This document shows, in pieces, positions 1 to 8,466 of a DNA stretch of 64,000 bases (position 1 is the stretch's first letter; each line of letters opens with the position of its first letter). The position numbers and the translations under genes were made by a program. The stretch comes from Actinoalloteichus_B caeruleus (GTDB lineage: Bacteria > Actinomycetota > Actinomycetes > Mycobacteriales > Pseudonocardiaceae). Under the pieces are notes generated by a model. That model saw nothing but the letters and a program-made list of their open reading frames with translations, ran no database searches and was not told the DNA's origin. The stretch lies in assembly GCF_000718005.1 (NCBI RefSeq), contig NZ_JODV01000007.1. One strand, 5' to 3'.

Positions 1-518
1 AGCAGGATCCTGGCCCAGTTGCGCCCGGCCCGCATCTTGAAGACGAAGAGGATCATGAGGCCGGCCAGGATCGCGCTGATCGTCGCCGCCACCATCGCGG
101 CGGACCGCGCGAGGCTGGTGACGCTCTCGCCGAGCTCCGCGCTGACGCCCGAGGCCGCCACCTCACGCGCGACGACGGTGTCCAGCAGCACGATCATGGC
201 GACGGTGGCGAGGATGCCGAGCACCGCGTTGCCCATCCACAGGAAGAACGCGGTGTTCACGGAGGCTGGCCGTTGCCCGGCGCGCTGCTCGGGGTCGGAC
301 AGCGGGGGCGGAGCCATGCCGAACCCCGCCGGCGGCATGCCGCCACCGAACTGGCCTGGTGCCTGGCCGTAGCCGGGAGCGGCGGGGAACTGGGGCTGCC
401 CGTACCCGGGCGGCGGAGTACCGCCGCCGGACGCGCCGGGCGGCGGCCCCCAGCCGGGTGGCGGAGTGTTGGCGGGATGCGGTGAGCCCTGCTGGTAGGG
501 GCCCTGAGGGTTGGTCAC
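1..518 (-). CDS. Proline/glycine-rich membrane protein, 3' end cut by window edge
   Basis: The visible part begins with a Gly/Pro/Tyr/Gln-rich cytoplasmic region of about 85 residues with repeated PPPG and GYGQ units. Two predicted membrane segments follow: around FFLWMGNAVLGILATVAMIV, and one ending in LMILFVFKMRAGRNWARILL. The FKMR(A/D)GRNWAR motif recurs in the next gene (666-1205), so the two are paralogues and probably a tandem duplication. The start is set at GTG 518 (VTNPQGPY). The frame stays open upstream to other GTG codons at about 542-554, and no strong ribosome binding site separates them. The stop codon lies outside the window. The function is unknown. Confidence 0.7.
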   Translation of the reverse strand, partial: MTNPQGPYQQGSPHPANTPPPGWGPPPGASGGGTPPPGYGQPQFPAAPGYGQAPGQFGGGMPPAGFGMAPPPLSDPEQRAGQRPASVNTAFFLWMGNAVLGILATVAMIVLLDTVVAREVAASGVSAELGESVTSLARSAAMVAATISAILAGLMILFVFKMRAGRNWARIL

Positions 519-665
519 CCGGCGACGGTAGAAGCCGGCCACCCGGGTGTCCACCGAACTGGGGATATTCGTTGTCGAAGACCCGAGGAACGGCACCTCG
601 GCGGCGCGGGAACCGGCGGGGGACCTGGCCGAGGGCGCACCTGAAGTCGCGCCCTCGGCCTCGGG

Positions 666-1205
666 TCAGTGTCTCCGGTGCGCCTGGAAGTAGGCGTTGG
701 AGTTGGGGAGGAACAGCAACACGGTGGCGACGACGGGCAACATGTTGAACAGGGTGTTCATGCCGTTGCCGCCTCCCGCGGAGGCGAAGAGCAGCAGGTT
801 CAGCACGGCGAGCACCGTGAGCGCGGCCCGGGCCCAGTTCCGGCCGTCGCGCATCTTGAACGCGAACAGGACGTACAGGGCCTGGATGGCCAGCGCGACG
901 ACCAGTGTCACGCCGATGGCCGTGTTGAAGACGCTGTCCACCTCGTCCGGGCTCAGACCGTTCGCCTGACCCTCCCGGCGGAACTCCTCCCGCAACTCGT
1001 CCAGACCGGTCAGCGCGAGGAGGTTGAAGACGATGTTCAGGACGGCGCTACCGATCCAGATCCAGAACGACACCCTGACCTCGGTGGGCATCGCCGGCTG
1101 GCTCCGACCGTCCTCGTCCGGGCTCAACGGCGGAGGCGGGGGCATCCCGCCTCCCGGCTGACGGTCGGGCTCGTCGGGCTCACGGGGATCCTGGGGAGTG
1201 GACAC
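666..1205 (-). CDS. Small four-segment membrane protein, paralogue of the preceding gene
   Basis: The product is 179 residues. A Pro-rich N-terminus of about 40 residues (GGGMPPPPPLSPDED) precedes hydrophobic stretches near residues 47-66, 95-113, 122-142 and 150-168, suggesting four membrane spans. The loop FKMRDGRNWARA matches the neighbouring truncated gene. The position next to hemB corresponds to the small membrane proteins near Rv0513/Rv0514 in mycobacteria (from memory, not aligned). No enzymatic motif is visible. It may be a DUF-type tetraspan protein, and the function is unknown. Confidence 0.75.
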   Translation of the reverse strand: MSTPQDPREPDEPDRQPGGGMPPPPPLSPDEDGRSQPAMPTEVRVSFWIWIGSAVLNIVFNLLALTGLDELREEFRREGQANGLSPDEVDSVFNTAIGVTLVVALAIQALYVLFAFKMRDGRNWARAALTVLAVLNLLLFASAGGGNGMNTLFNMLPVVATVLLFLPNSNAYFQAHRRH

Positions 1206-1539
1206 GCGTCAACGCTACGAGCCTTCGGCGGGAACGTCCACCGAGGGCCATTCCGCCGTTCCGGGACGAACCAGACACCGTGGCGTGCGGTAATGGCTCC
1301 GGTCGATCCCTCGGAGGATGACGACGAGGGGGTCGCGAGCGACCGCCGCTCGTCCCGCCAAGGCCTCTGACGAGCCGGGGACGCCGGCTCCCGCGCGGTC
1401 CGCCCCGACGACGGGAGCGGGGAACGCCGACCGGGCGCGCGGCGATCCGATCGGCTCGGCCCGGAACCCGTTCCGCCACCCCCGGGAGCGTCCACCGAGG
1501 TCAGCACGGCGTCCCACCAGTCGTGCGGAGTCCCAGGGC
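1206..1539. other. Intergenic region, no gene recognised
   Basis: This stretch separates the start of the minus-strand membrane protein gene from the stop of hemB. Both strands have long open frames, but these are GC-driven, with Arg/Pro/Gly-rich translations and no recognisable domain. It should carry the promoter of the 666-1205 gene. I could not pick out convincing -35/-10 boxes or a strong terminator. Confidence 0.5.
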
Positions 1540-2520
1540 TCAGCGGGCCGAGCGCAGCCACCCGGCGGCCTCGGCCGCCCAGTAGGTGAGGACGATGTCG
1601 GCCCCGGCCCGGCGGATCGAGGTCAGCGTCTCCAGGACCGTGCGCCGGCGGTCGAGCCACCCGTTCGCCACGGCGGCCTCCACCATCGCGTACTCACCGG
1701 ACACCTGGTAGGCCGCGACGGGGACCTCGGAGATCTCGGCGACCTGGCGCACCACGTCCAGGTAGGACATCGCCGGTTTCACCATGACGGCGTCGGCGCC
1801 CTCGGCCAGATCGAGCCGAACCTCCCGCAGCGCCTCCCGGCCGTTGGCCGGATCCTGCTGGTAGGTGTGGCGGTCACCGGTGAGCTGGGACTCGACGGCG
1901 TCGCGGAACGGGCCGTAGAAGGCCGAGGTGTACTTGGCCGAGTAGGCGAGCACGGCGGTCTCGTCATGCCCCGCCTCGTCGAGGGCCTGGCGGATCACCT
2001 CCACCTGCCCGTCCATCATGCCGCTGGGGCCCACCACGTGCGCGCCGGCATCGGCCTGCGCGACGGCCATCTCCGCGTACGCCTCCAGGGTGAGGTCGTT
2101 GTCCACCACGCCGTCGTCGGTGAGCAGGCCGCAGTGACCGTGGTCGGTGAACTCGTCGAGGCAGGTGTCCGCCATCAGCACGGTGCCGTCACCCACCTCC
2201 TCGGACAGCGCGCGGAGCGCCACGTTGAGGATGCCCTTGGGGGCCGCGCCGCCACTGCCCCTCGCGTCCCGGCGTTCCGGGACCCCGAACAGCATGAGAC
2301 CGCCGACACCGGCGTCGACGGCGGCCACCGCGGCCCGCCGCAGCGAGTCGAGGTCGTGCTGCACGACACCGGGCATCGACGCGATGGGAACCGGTTCCGA
2401 CGCCCCCTCCCGGACGAACAGGGGCAGCACCAGGTGCCTCGGTTCGAGGCTGGTCTCCGCGACGAGGCGGCGCATCGCCGGGGTGCGCCGCAACCGCCTC
2501 GGGCGTTCCAGGGGGAACAT
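1540..2520 (-). CDS. hemB: Delta-aminolevulinic acid dehydratase (porphobilinogen synthase)
   Basis: HemB condenses two 5-aminolevulinate molecules to porphobilinogen in the cytoplasm, the second common step of tetrapyrrole synthesis. The 326-residue length is typical. The two Schiff-base lysines are visible as K196 (LAYSAKY) and K248 (AVMVKPAMSY). The metal-site loop reads DTCLDEFTDHGHCG, with C120 and C130 present and Asp at position 122 where zinc-type enzymes have a third cysteine. From memory this is usual in actinobacterial HemB. The ATG is preceded by AAGGGAG at good spacing. It is the last gene of the rex-hemACD-hemB series. An 85-nt gap with a strong hairpin separates it from hemD, so its expression may be partly uncoupled. 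Confidence 0.97.
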   Translation of the reverse strand: MFPLERPRRLRRTPAMRRLVAETSLEPRHLVLPLFVREGASEPVPIASMPGVVQHDLDSLRRAAVAAVDAGVGGLMLFGVPERRDARGSGGAAPKGILNVALRALSEEVGDGTVLMADTCLDEFTDHGHCGLLTDDGVVDNDLTLEAYAEMAVAQADAGAHVVGPSGMMDGQVEVIRQALDEAGHDETAVLAYSAKYTSAFYGPFRDAVESQLTGDRHTYQQDPANGREALREVRLDLAEGADAVMVKPAMSYLDVVRQVAEISEVPVAAYQVSGEYAMVEAAVANGWLDRRRTVLETLTSIRRAGADIVLTYWAAEAAGWLRSAR

Positions 2521-2552
2521 CCGTCGTCTCCCTTCGTCGCGCGTCGGGGCGG

Positions 2553-2588
2553 GGTGGTCGGGTGGCGCCTCGCGCCCACCCGACCACC
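2553..2588 (-). terminator. Hairpin between hemD and hemB (attenuator or partial terminator)
   Basis: A 13-bp perfect stem (GGTGGTCGGGTGG / CCACCCGACCACC) with a 10-nt loop begins 18 nt after the hemD stop. No T-tract follows. It could terminate part of the hemACD transcript or protect its 3' end, which would lower hemB expression relative to the upstream genes. Confidence 0.55.
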
Positions 2589-2605
2589 GGCCAGTCCCCC
2601 TGTGC

Positions 2606-4135
2606 TCAGCGGCGGGCCCGCTTCGCCTTCCTCGGCGGGGGCAGGGCGCCCTCCGCCCGGAGCCGTGAGGCGTGCTCGGCGAGCGCGTCCACGAGCGCCG
2701 CGACCTGCGCCGTCTCCGGCTGGACGTCGACCCGGAGCCCGAACTCGGTCGCGGTCTCGGCGGTGGCCGGCCCGATGCAGGACACGATCGTCCTGGTGTG
2801 CGGCTTGCCGGCGATGCCGACCAGGTTCCGGACCGTCGACGAGGAGGTGAAGCAGACGGCGTCGAAGCCGCCGGTCTTGATCATCTCCCTGGTGTCGGCG
2901 GGCGGCGGAGCGGCCCGCACTGTCCGGTACGCGGTGACGTCGTCGATCTCCCACCCGCGGTCCCGCAGGCCGGCGGCCAGGGTCTCGGTGGCGATGTCGG
3001 CCCGGGGCAGCAGGACCCGGTCCACCGGGTCGAGGATGTCGTCGTAGGGCGGGAAGTCGGCGAGCAGCCCCTCGCTGGACTGCTCCCCGGAGGGCAGGAG
3101 TTCCGGCACGATGCCGAAGCCGCGCACGCGCTCCGCGGTGGCCTCGCCCACGCAGGCGATCTTCACGCCGGAGAAGGCCCTGGCGTCGAGGCCGAACTCG
3201 CGGAACTTCTCCCACACGGCACGGACCGCGTTGGTCGAGGTGAACACCACCCACTGGTAGCGACCGTCGACCAGGCCCTTGACCGCGCGCTCCATCTGCG
3301 CGGGGCTGCGCGGGGGCTCGACCGAGATCGTCGGCACCTCCACCGGGATGGCGCCGTGCGCCCGCAGCCGGTCGCTCATCGCCCCGGCCTGGTCCTTGGT
3401 CCTGGGGACCAGCACCTTCCAGCCGTACAGCGCCCTCGACTCCCACCAGGACAGTTCCTGGCGGTTGGCGACCGCGTCACCGATGGTGACGACCAGCGGG
3501 CCGGGCAGTTCGCCCGCGTCCGCCGCCAGGGAGGCCAGGGTGGTGTCCAGGGTGCGCTGGGTGAACGCCGTGCCCTCCGCCGTCACCGCGACGGGCGTCT
3601 GGGCGGACAGCCCGTGCTCCACCAGGGAGGACGCCGCCTCGGCGAGGTGGCTGCCGGCGGCGTGCAGCACCAGGGTGCCGGGGGCGGCGGCCAGCGCCGC
3701 CCAGTCCACGTCGCCTCGGACGTCGGCCTCGGTGTGCACCGCGCCGAGGGCGACCCCGGCGTAGGCGGGCACCGCGCTGCCCGCGGCGACGCCGGGCACG
3801 ACGTCGAAGGGCACGTCGGTGCCGGCGACCGCCCGGGCCTCGGCGACCACCGCGTCCGAGGTCAGCGGGTCGCCGCTGACCAGCCGGACGACGGAGCGGC
3901 CGGCCCGGGCCTCGTTCGCCAGGTCGGTCGCCACCTCGCCCGGGTTCCCCACCGCGGGGCGGACCTCCGCCCCGTCGGCGACGAGCGAACTCGCCTCCGA
4001 GGCGACGTCGGGATCGGTGACCACCAGCGAGGCCGCGGCCAACAGTTTCTTCGCCCGGACGGTGAGGAGTCCCGCGTCTCCGGGGCCGGTACCCACGAAG
4101 GCGATACGTCCGGGGGTCTTACGTGCTCGGGTCAT
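2606..4135 (-). CDS. hemD: Uroporphyrinogen-III synthase fused to an SUMT-like methyltransferase domain
   Basis: The protein has two domains. Residues 1 to about 240 form a tetrapyrrole-methylase (CobA/CysG-type) fold beginning GRIAFVGTGPGDAGLLTVRA. Residues from about 250 to 500 form uroporphyrinogen-III synthase, starting LYGWKVLVPRTKDQ and containing VVFTSTNAVRAVW and FTSSSTVRNL. The synthase half cyclises hydroxymethylbilane. The methylase half is divergent: the usual RLKGGDPF motif reads RLVSGDPLTSD, so its SUMT activity is uncertain. ATG 4135 is preferred because GGGGAG lies 7 nt upstream. A GTG at 4150 directly abuts the hemC stop and has no ribosome binding site. The C-terminus ends in a basic tail, RKAKRARR. 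Confidence 0.95.
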   Translation of the reverse strand: MTRARKTPGRIAFVGTGPGDAGLLTVRAKKLLAAASLVVTDPDVASEASSLVADGAEVRPAVGNPGEVATDLANEARAGRSVVRLVSGDPLTSDAVVAEARAVAGTDVPFDVVPGVAAGSAVPAYAGVALGAVHTEADVRGDVDWAALAAAPGTLVLHAAGSHLAEAASSLVEHGLSAQTPVAVTAEGTAFTQRTLDTTLASLAADAGELPGPLVVTIGDAVANRQELSWWESRALYGWKVLVPRTKDQAGAMSDRLRAHGAIPVEVPTISVEPPRSPAQMERAVKGLVDGRYQWVVFTSTNAVRAVWEKFREFGLDARAFSGVKIACVGEATAERVRGFGIVPELLPSGEQSSEGLLADFPPYDDILDPVDRVLLPRADIATETLAAGLRDRGWEIDDVTAYRTVRAAPPPADTREMIKTGGFDAVCFTSSSTVRNLVGIAGKPHTRTIVSCIGPATAETATEFGLRVDVQPETAQVAALVDALAEHASRLRAEGALPPPRKAKRARR

Positions 4136-4150
4136 CAGGGCACTCCCCAC

Positions 4151-5089
4151 TCATTGCCGCTCGGGGCCGCTGAGCACCGCTGCCCCGAGGTCGAGCAGCT
4201 CGGCGGCGACATCGCGGCCGAGCTGCTCTGCTGCTGTCGTCTCTGCGATGGCGGAGGCACGCGTCACCGCGTCCCGCGCGGTTCCCGCGACACCCCGGAG
4301 GAACAGGCGGGTCACCGCTCGTCCCTCGTCGTCGAGGTCCTCCACCATTTCGGCCAGCGCGCCGACGGGAGCGCTGCAACCGGCGTCGAGCGCGGCCAAC
4401 AAGGCGCGCTCGGCCGTCACCGCGTCGCGGCTGGCCGGGTCGTCCACAATGGACTGCGTCAGGTGCTCGACGTCCGCGTCGTCGACGCGGCACTCCACCG
4501 CCAAGGCTCCCTGCGCGGGCGCGGGAAGCATCTGGAGGGGGTCGAGCGTTTCGGTGATCGCGTCCAGCCTGCCCAGTCGGGCGAGGCCGGCACGCGCCAC
4601 CACCACAGCGTCAAGGTCGCCATCGGCGACCCTGCGCAGCCGGGTCTCCACGTTGCCCCGCAACGCGCGTACCTCCAGTCCGAGTCCGAGTGCTCGGAGC
4701 TGGGTGGCGCGCCGGGGCGAGCCGGTGCCGACGGTCGCGCCCGCCGGCAGCTCGGCCAAGAGCAGGTCGTCCCTGGCGACGAGGGCGTCCCTCGGGTCCT
4801 CCCTGGTGGGGACGGCGGCCAGGCGGAGCCGGGGGTCGGGTGCCGTCGGCAGGTCCTTGTAGGAGTGGACCGCGAGGTCCACCTCCCCCTCGGCCAGCGC
4901 GTCCCGCAGTGCCGAGGTGAAGACGCCGACGCCGATCTCGGCGACGGGGGCGCTGGACCGGTCGCCCTCGGTGCTGATCGTCACCAGCTCCACGGCGACG
5001 CCCTCGGCCCTGAGCCGGTCGGCGACCCATCCGGCCTGCGTCATCGCCAGTGCGCTGCCCCGGGTCCCGAGCCGGAGAGTGCGGGTCAC
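4151..5089 (-). CDS. hemC: Porphobilinogen deaminase (hydroxymethylbilane synthase)
   Basis: HemC polymerises four porphobilinogens to hydroxymethylbilane on a covalently held dipyrromethane cofactor. The 312-residue product starts with the family signature LRLGTRGSALAMTQA. It has the active-site stretch AVHSYKDLPT (residues 73-82), and GSPRRATQLRAL. The cofactor-attaching cysteine is C238 in LDAGCSAPVG. The GTG start overlaps the hemA stop by 4 nt (GTGA), so translation is coupled within the rex-hemACD operon. The hemD start follows 15 nt after the stop. Confidence 0.97.
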   Translation of the reverse strand: MTRTLRLGTRGSALAMTQAGWVADRLRAEGVAVELVTISTEGDRSSAPVAEIGVGVFTSALRDALAEGEVDLAVHSYKDLPTAPDPRLRLAAVPTREDPRDALVARDDLLLAELPAGATVGTGSPRRATQLRALGLGLEVRALRGNVETRLRRVADGDLDAVVVARAGLARLGRLDAITETLDPLQMLPAPAQGALAVECRVDDADVEHLTQSIVDDPASRDAVTAERALLAALDAGCSAPVGALAEMVEDLDDEGRAVTRLFLRGVAGTARDAVTRASAIAETTAAEQLGRDVAAELLDLGAAVLSGPERQ

Positions 5090-6492
5090 CTGGCCTCACC
5101 CTCCTGGTCGCGCTCCGGGGGGACGTCCTGCCGGCCGGGACCACCGTGTGCTGGCAGCGCGCTGCCGGCCCCACCGCGTCGGGACCTGACGGCGCCAGGG
5201 GCCCTCGGGTCGAGGGCGAAGAGCTCGCGGAGCGCGTCGGCGTAGTCACCGCCGCCCGGGCCGGCGGCCAGTTCCTTCACCCGGACCGTCGGCGTGTGCA
5301 GGAGCTTGTCGACCACGCGGCGGACCGTCCTGGCGAGTTCCTCCCGCACGGTCACGTCGAGGTCGGGCAACCGGGAGTCCAGCCGGAGCAGTTCCGCGTC
5401 GACCACGTCGGCGGCGCGCTTGCGCAGCGCGGTCACGGTCGGGGTGACCTGGGCGGAGCGCTGGGCAGCGAGGTAGTTGGCGACCTCCTCGGCCAGGACC
5501 TCCGAGGCACGCGCGAAGGCGTTGCCGTCCTGGTCGCCGCGCAGCCGCGCGCGCAGCGACTCCAGGTCGACGACCCGCACCTGGGGGAGTTCGGCGACGC
5601 CGGGCGCGACGTCCTTGGGCAGGCCGAGGTCGCAGAGCACCAGCGGGTGGTGCGCCCTCCCCGCCTCGGCGCGCAGCTGGTTGGCGCGCACGACGGCTCC
5701 GACCTCCACGACGGCGTCGACCGCTCCGGTGCAGGCGACGACGACGTCGGCCACGGCCAGTTCCTCGGCAAGGGAGTCGAGGCCCACGGCGCGGGCCGGG
5801 GTGCCGTTCTGCCTGCTCAGCTCGGAGAGCCGACGGGCGTTGTCCAGGCCGCGGTTGGCCACGACGATCTCACCGGCCCCGGCGCGACGCAGGTGGGCGG
5901 CGGCGAGCCCGCCCATCGAGCCCGCCCCGACGAGCAGCGCCCGTCGCCCGGCCAGCCCGCCGAGCAGCTCGCTGGCGTCGGAGAGCGCCTCGGAGACCAC
6001 TGACGCGCCCTCGGCCCCGATCCCGGTCTCCGCGTGGACGCGCTTGCCGACCCGCAGCGCCTGCTGGCTCAGCTCGTGGAGGACGCTGCCCACGGTGCCC
6101 AGCCGCTCGGCCTGGGCGTAGGCGGAGCGGAGCTGACCGAGGATCTGGGACTCGCCGACGACCATGGAGTCCATGCCGGCCGCGACGGTGAAGAGGTGCT
6201 CGACGGCGGCCTGGGCGTAGTGCACGTAGAGGCTGCCGCCCAGGTCCGGCACCTCGACGCCCGCGCGTCGGGCGAGCACGCCGGCCACATCGTCGAAACC
6301 GCTGTGGAACGAGTCGGCGACGGCGTAGATCTCGACCCGGTTGCAGGTGGACAGCAGCACGACCTCGGAGAGCGAGCCGCACTCCAGCAGTTCGAGCAGC
6401 AGCTTCTCCGACCGGTCGCCGGAGACGGCCACCCGCTCGAGGAGCTGGATGGGCGCGGTGCGGTGCGAGAGGCCGACGGCGAGGACCGTCAC
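5086..6492 (-). CDS. hemA: Glutamyl-tRNA reductase
   Basis: HemA reduces Glu-tRNA(Glu) to glutamate-1-semialdehyde with NADPH, the first committed step of the C5 pathway. The 468-residue product has the catalytic Cys50 in LLSTCNRVEIYA, the motif GMDSMVVGESQILGQLR, an NADPH-binding Rossmann stretch (ALLVGAGSMGGLAA) and the C-terminal dimerisation helix region. The GTG start overlaps the rex stop by 4 nt. Operon order rex-hemA-hemC-hemD places haem synthesis under redox control, as established in Streptomyces. Confidence 0.97.
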   Translation of the reverse strand: MTVLAVGLSHRTAPIQLLERVAVSGDRSEKLLLELLECGSLSEVVLLSTCNRVEIYAVADSFHSGFDDVAGVLARRAGVEVPDLGGSLYVHYAQAAVEHLFTVAAGMDSMVVGESQILGQLRSAYAQAERLGTVGSVLHELSQQALRVGKRVHAETGIGAEGASVVSEALSDASELLGGLAGRRALLVGAGSMGGLAAAHLRRAGAGEIVVANRGLDNARRLSELSRQNGTPARAVGLDSLAEELAVADVVVACTGAVDAVVEVGAVVRANQLRAEAGRAHHPLVLCDLGLPKDVAPGVAELPQVRVVDLESLRARLRGDQDGNAFARASEVLAEEVANYLAAQRSAQVTPTVTALRKRAADVVDAELLRLDSRLPDLDVTVREELARTVRRVVDKLLHTPTVRVKELAAGPGGGDYADALRELFALDPRAPGAVRSRRGGAGSALPAHGGPGRQDVPPERDQEGEAR

Positions 6493-7367
6493 TTCGAGAC
6501 CACCACCCCGTTGACCTCGTCGCGGTCCGGGTTGGCGCCGTCACCGACGCGTGCCGCCTCCGGGCCGGACGCTGCGTCGTCCCGCCGGGCGACGTGGAAG
6601 GACAGGATCTGCATCTCCACCGCCAAGTCGACCTTGCGCACCTCGACGTTGTCCGGGACCTGGAGAACGACGGGTGCGAAGTTCAGGATGCACCGCACAC
6701 CGCCCTGGACCAAACCGTCGCAGACCGCCTGGGCGCCCTGGGCTGGGGTGGCGATGACGCCGATGGTGATCTCCAGCTCACCGCAGACCCGGACGATCTC
6801 GTCGGTGTGGTGCACCGGGACCCCGCCGACCGGGATTCCTTCGAGGTCAGGGTCGACGTCGAAGAGCGCGGCGACCGGGAAGCCTCGACTCGGGAACCCT
6901 CCGTAGTTGGCCAGGGCGTGACCAAGGTTACCGATACCGACGACCGCGACCTTGTGCTTGCGGGTGAGGCCGAGGGTCCGCTCGATCTGCCCGACGAGCA
7001 CGTTGACGTCGTAGCCGACGCCGCGCGTTCCGTAGGAGCCGATGTAGGAGAGGTCCTTGCGGAGCTTCGCCGAGTTGACCCCGGCGGCCACCGACAGCTC
7101 CTCGCTGGAGATGGTCACGACGCCGTCGTCGGAGAGGTCCGAGAGCACGCGCAGGTAGACGGCGAGCCTGGCGACGGCGGCCTCCGGGATGGCGCGCGCT
7201 CGGGCGCGAACGACGGCGACGTCGGCGTCCGGCGCCGCCGTCCCCGCCGGCCGGGCGTCCGGGGACGCGCCGGGGTCGCCCTCGGCAGCGCCCTCTCCGG
7301 CACGGTCCGACGCGGCGGCTGCGGTACCGGTCACGACACTCTCGCCCGCATCCCGCTGTGTTGCCAC
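6489..7367 (-). CDS. rex: Redox-sensing transcriptional repressor Rex
   Basis: Rex represses respiratory and haem genes and leaves DNA when NADH binds. The N-terminal winged helix contains ELSVAAGVNSAKLRKDLSYIGSYG cut here into its two motifs ELSVAAGVNSAKLRKD and LSYIGSYGTRGVGY. The Rossmann domain follows with VAVVGIGNLGHALANYGGF. GTG 7367 is chosen because GAGGAG lies 7-8 nt upstream. The resulting 292 residues exceed the usual 210-250 because of a disordered Ala/Gly/Asp-rich N-terminal extension of about 55 residues and an acidic C-terminal tail. It is the first gene of the operon with hemACD and is probably autoregulated through the operator at 7480-7497. Confidence 0.96.
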   Translation of the reverse strand: MATQRDAGESVVTGTAAAASDRAGEGAAEGDPGASPDARPAGTAAPDADVAVVRARARAIPEAAVARLAVYLRVLSDLSDDGVVTISSEELSVAAGVNSAKLRKDLSYIGSYGTRGVGYDVNVLVGQIERTLGLTRKHKVAVVGIGNLGHALANYGGFPSRGFPVAALFDVDPDLEGIPVGGVPVHHTDEIVRVCGELEITIGVIATPAQGAQAVCDGLVQGGVRCILNFAPVVLQVPDNVEVRKVDLAVEMQILSFHVARRDDAASGPEAARVGDGANPDRDEVNGVVVSK

Positions 7368-7479
7368 GCTGACTCTCCTCGCCGTGATGACTTTCGCCAT
7401 GACCTGCGTCGACGAACCGCCGGCCGACCGCGGTTGGTCCGCACGCGGCCCCGGCGGGGTGACGGCTACACGGTAGCGC

Positions 7480-7497
7480 TTGTGAAGAGGTGCACAA
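7480..7497 (-). promoter_or_regulatory. Rex operator (ROP) upstream of rex-hemACD
   Basis: The 18-mer TTGTGAAGAGGTGCACAA matches the Rex consensus TTGTGAA-N4-TTCACAA at every arm position except one (TGCACAA in place of TTCACAA). It lies 113 nt upstream of the rex GTG. The location fits autorepression of the rex-hemACD operon, as known in Streptomyces coelicolor. Exact -35/-10 boxes could not be assigned. Confidence 0.85.
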
Positions 7498-7570
7498 AGT
7501 TGCATACGTGAATCGACCCGTAAGACGAGGTCAGCTCCCCTGCGAGGCAACTCCCTGAAAGGGTGAAAAA

Positions 7571-7609
7571 CGAGGGCGGCCACCACGGGTTCCGCGGTGG
7601 CCGCCCTCG
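7571..7609 (-). terminator. Rho-independent terminator of the FAS1 lipoprotein gene
   Basis: A 14-bp perfect stem (CGAGGGCGGCCACC with its complement) with an 11-nt loop is followed on the minus strand by TTTTTC. It starts 71 nt after the stop of the FAS1 gene and insulates that gene from the rex promoter. It is the most canonical intrinsic terminator in the window. Confidence 0.85.
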
Positions 7610-7680
7610 AATGCGGGGAAGCGGCGCCTCGTACGGGCCGAGGGGCGCCCGGCCGAGCCGGACCCCCTCGGCGACGAGGC

Positions 7681-8466
7681 TCAGTTCGTGGGTACCGGCA
7701 TCTCACCGTCCTCCTCGACCGGCTCGCCCCCGCCCGGCTCCTCCGCGCCAGGAGCCTCGGACTCGGCCGGTGCGCTGCTCTCACCGCTGGGCGCCGCTCC
7801 CTCCTCCGGCTGGAGCACCTGGTCGACGACGAACACGGTCGCGTTGGCGGTGGGGAAGTTGCCGCACAGGACCTGCGCCCCGCCCACCGTCATGTCCTCA
7901 CCACTGCCCTCGACGCTGACGTGGCTGCCCTGCAGGGTCGCCACCGACCCCGCCTCGGACAGCTCCTCGGCGTCGAACCTCTCCCCGACGACGTGGTAGG
8001 AGAGGAGGGGTTCGAGCTCGGTCGGATTGGCCAGGAGCTGGTTGAGCTGGTCCTCGCCCAGCTGCTCGAACGCGGAGTCCGCCGGGGCGAACACCGTCAG
8101 GGCCTGCGAGTTGTTCAGGGTGTCCGCGAGGTTGGGCACGGCGTTGATCGCGGCGGTCAACTGGGTGAGCAGCGGGTTGCTCTCCACCGCCGTCGCCACC
8201 GGCTGCTCGGACATCGCGTTGAGCGATCCGGGCTCGTCGTCCTGCGGCAGGTCCGGACAGCCCGGGCCGAAGGCGTCGTCGACGGTCGTCACGCCGCTGT
8301 TCGGATCGCGGGTGGGGGACGGGGACTGCTCCGCGGAGGTCTCCTGCTCGGCGGTGGTGGTGGTAGCGGTGTCGTCGGCGGGCTGCTCGTTGTTCGAGCA
8401 GGCGGGCGCCACCAGGGCAACCGCCGCGAGAGTCCCGACCACAGCGTGGCGTTGCGCCTTCCGCAC
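7681..8466 (-). CDS. FAS1 (fasciclin)-domain lipoprotein, MPT83-like
   Basis: A positively charged N-terminus and hydrophobic segment end at VALVAPACSNN, a plausible lipobox with the modified cysteine, so the protein should be anchored on the outer face of the membrane. A Thr/Glu-rich linker follows. A FAS1 domain then covers about residues 80-210, with GSLNAMSEQPVATA, ALTVFAPADSAFEQL, LLSYHVVGERF and VFVVDQVLQP. The last 50 residues are Pro/Glu/Ser-rich. The closest known architecture is mycobacterial MPT70/MPT83, which are surface adhesion-type proteins. GTG 8466 is preferred because GGAG lies 8 nt upstream. A GTG at 8475 overlaps that site. Confidence 0.88.
   Translation of the reverse strand: MRKAQRHAVVGTLAAVALVAPACSNNEQPADDTATTTTAEQETSAEQSPSPTRDPNSGVTTVDDAFGPGCPDLPQDDEPGSLNAMSEQPVATAVESNPLLTQLTAAINAVPNLADTLNNSQALTVFAPADSAFEQLGEDQLNQLLANPTELEPLLSYHVVGERFDAEELSEAGSVATLQGSHVSVEGSGEDMTVGGAQVLCGNFPTANATVFVVDQVLQPEEGAAPSGESSAPAESEAPGAEEPGGGEPVEEDGEMPVPTN

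Noticed and set aside
2672..5245. 857-codon plus-strand open frame over hemD and hemC
   Set aside because: It is antisense to two certain enzymes. Its His/Arg/Gly-rich translation is a GC-bias shadow.
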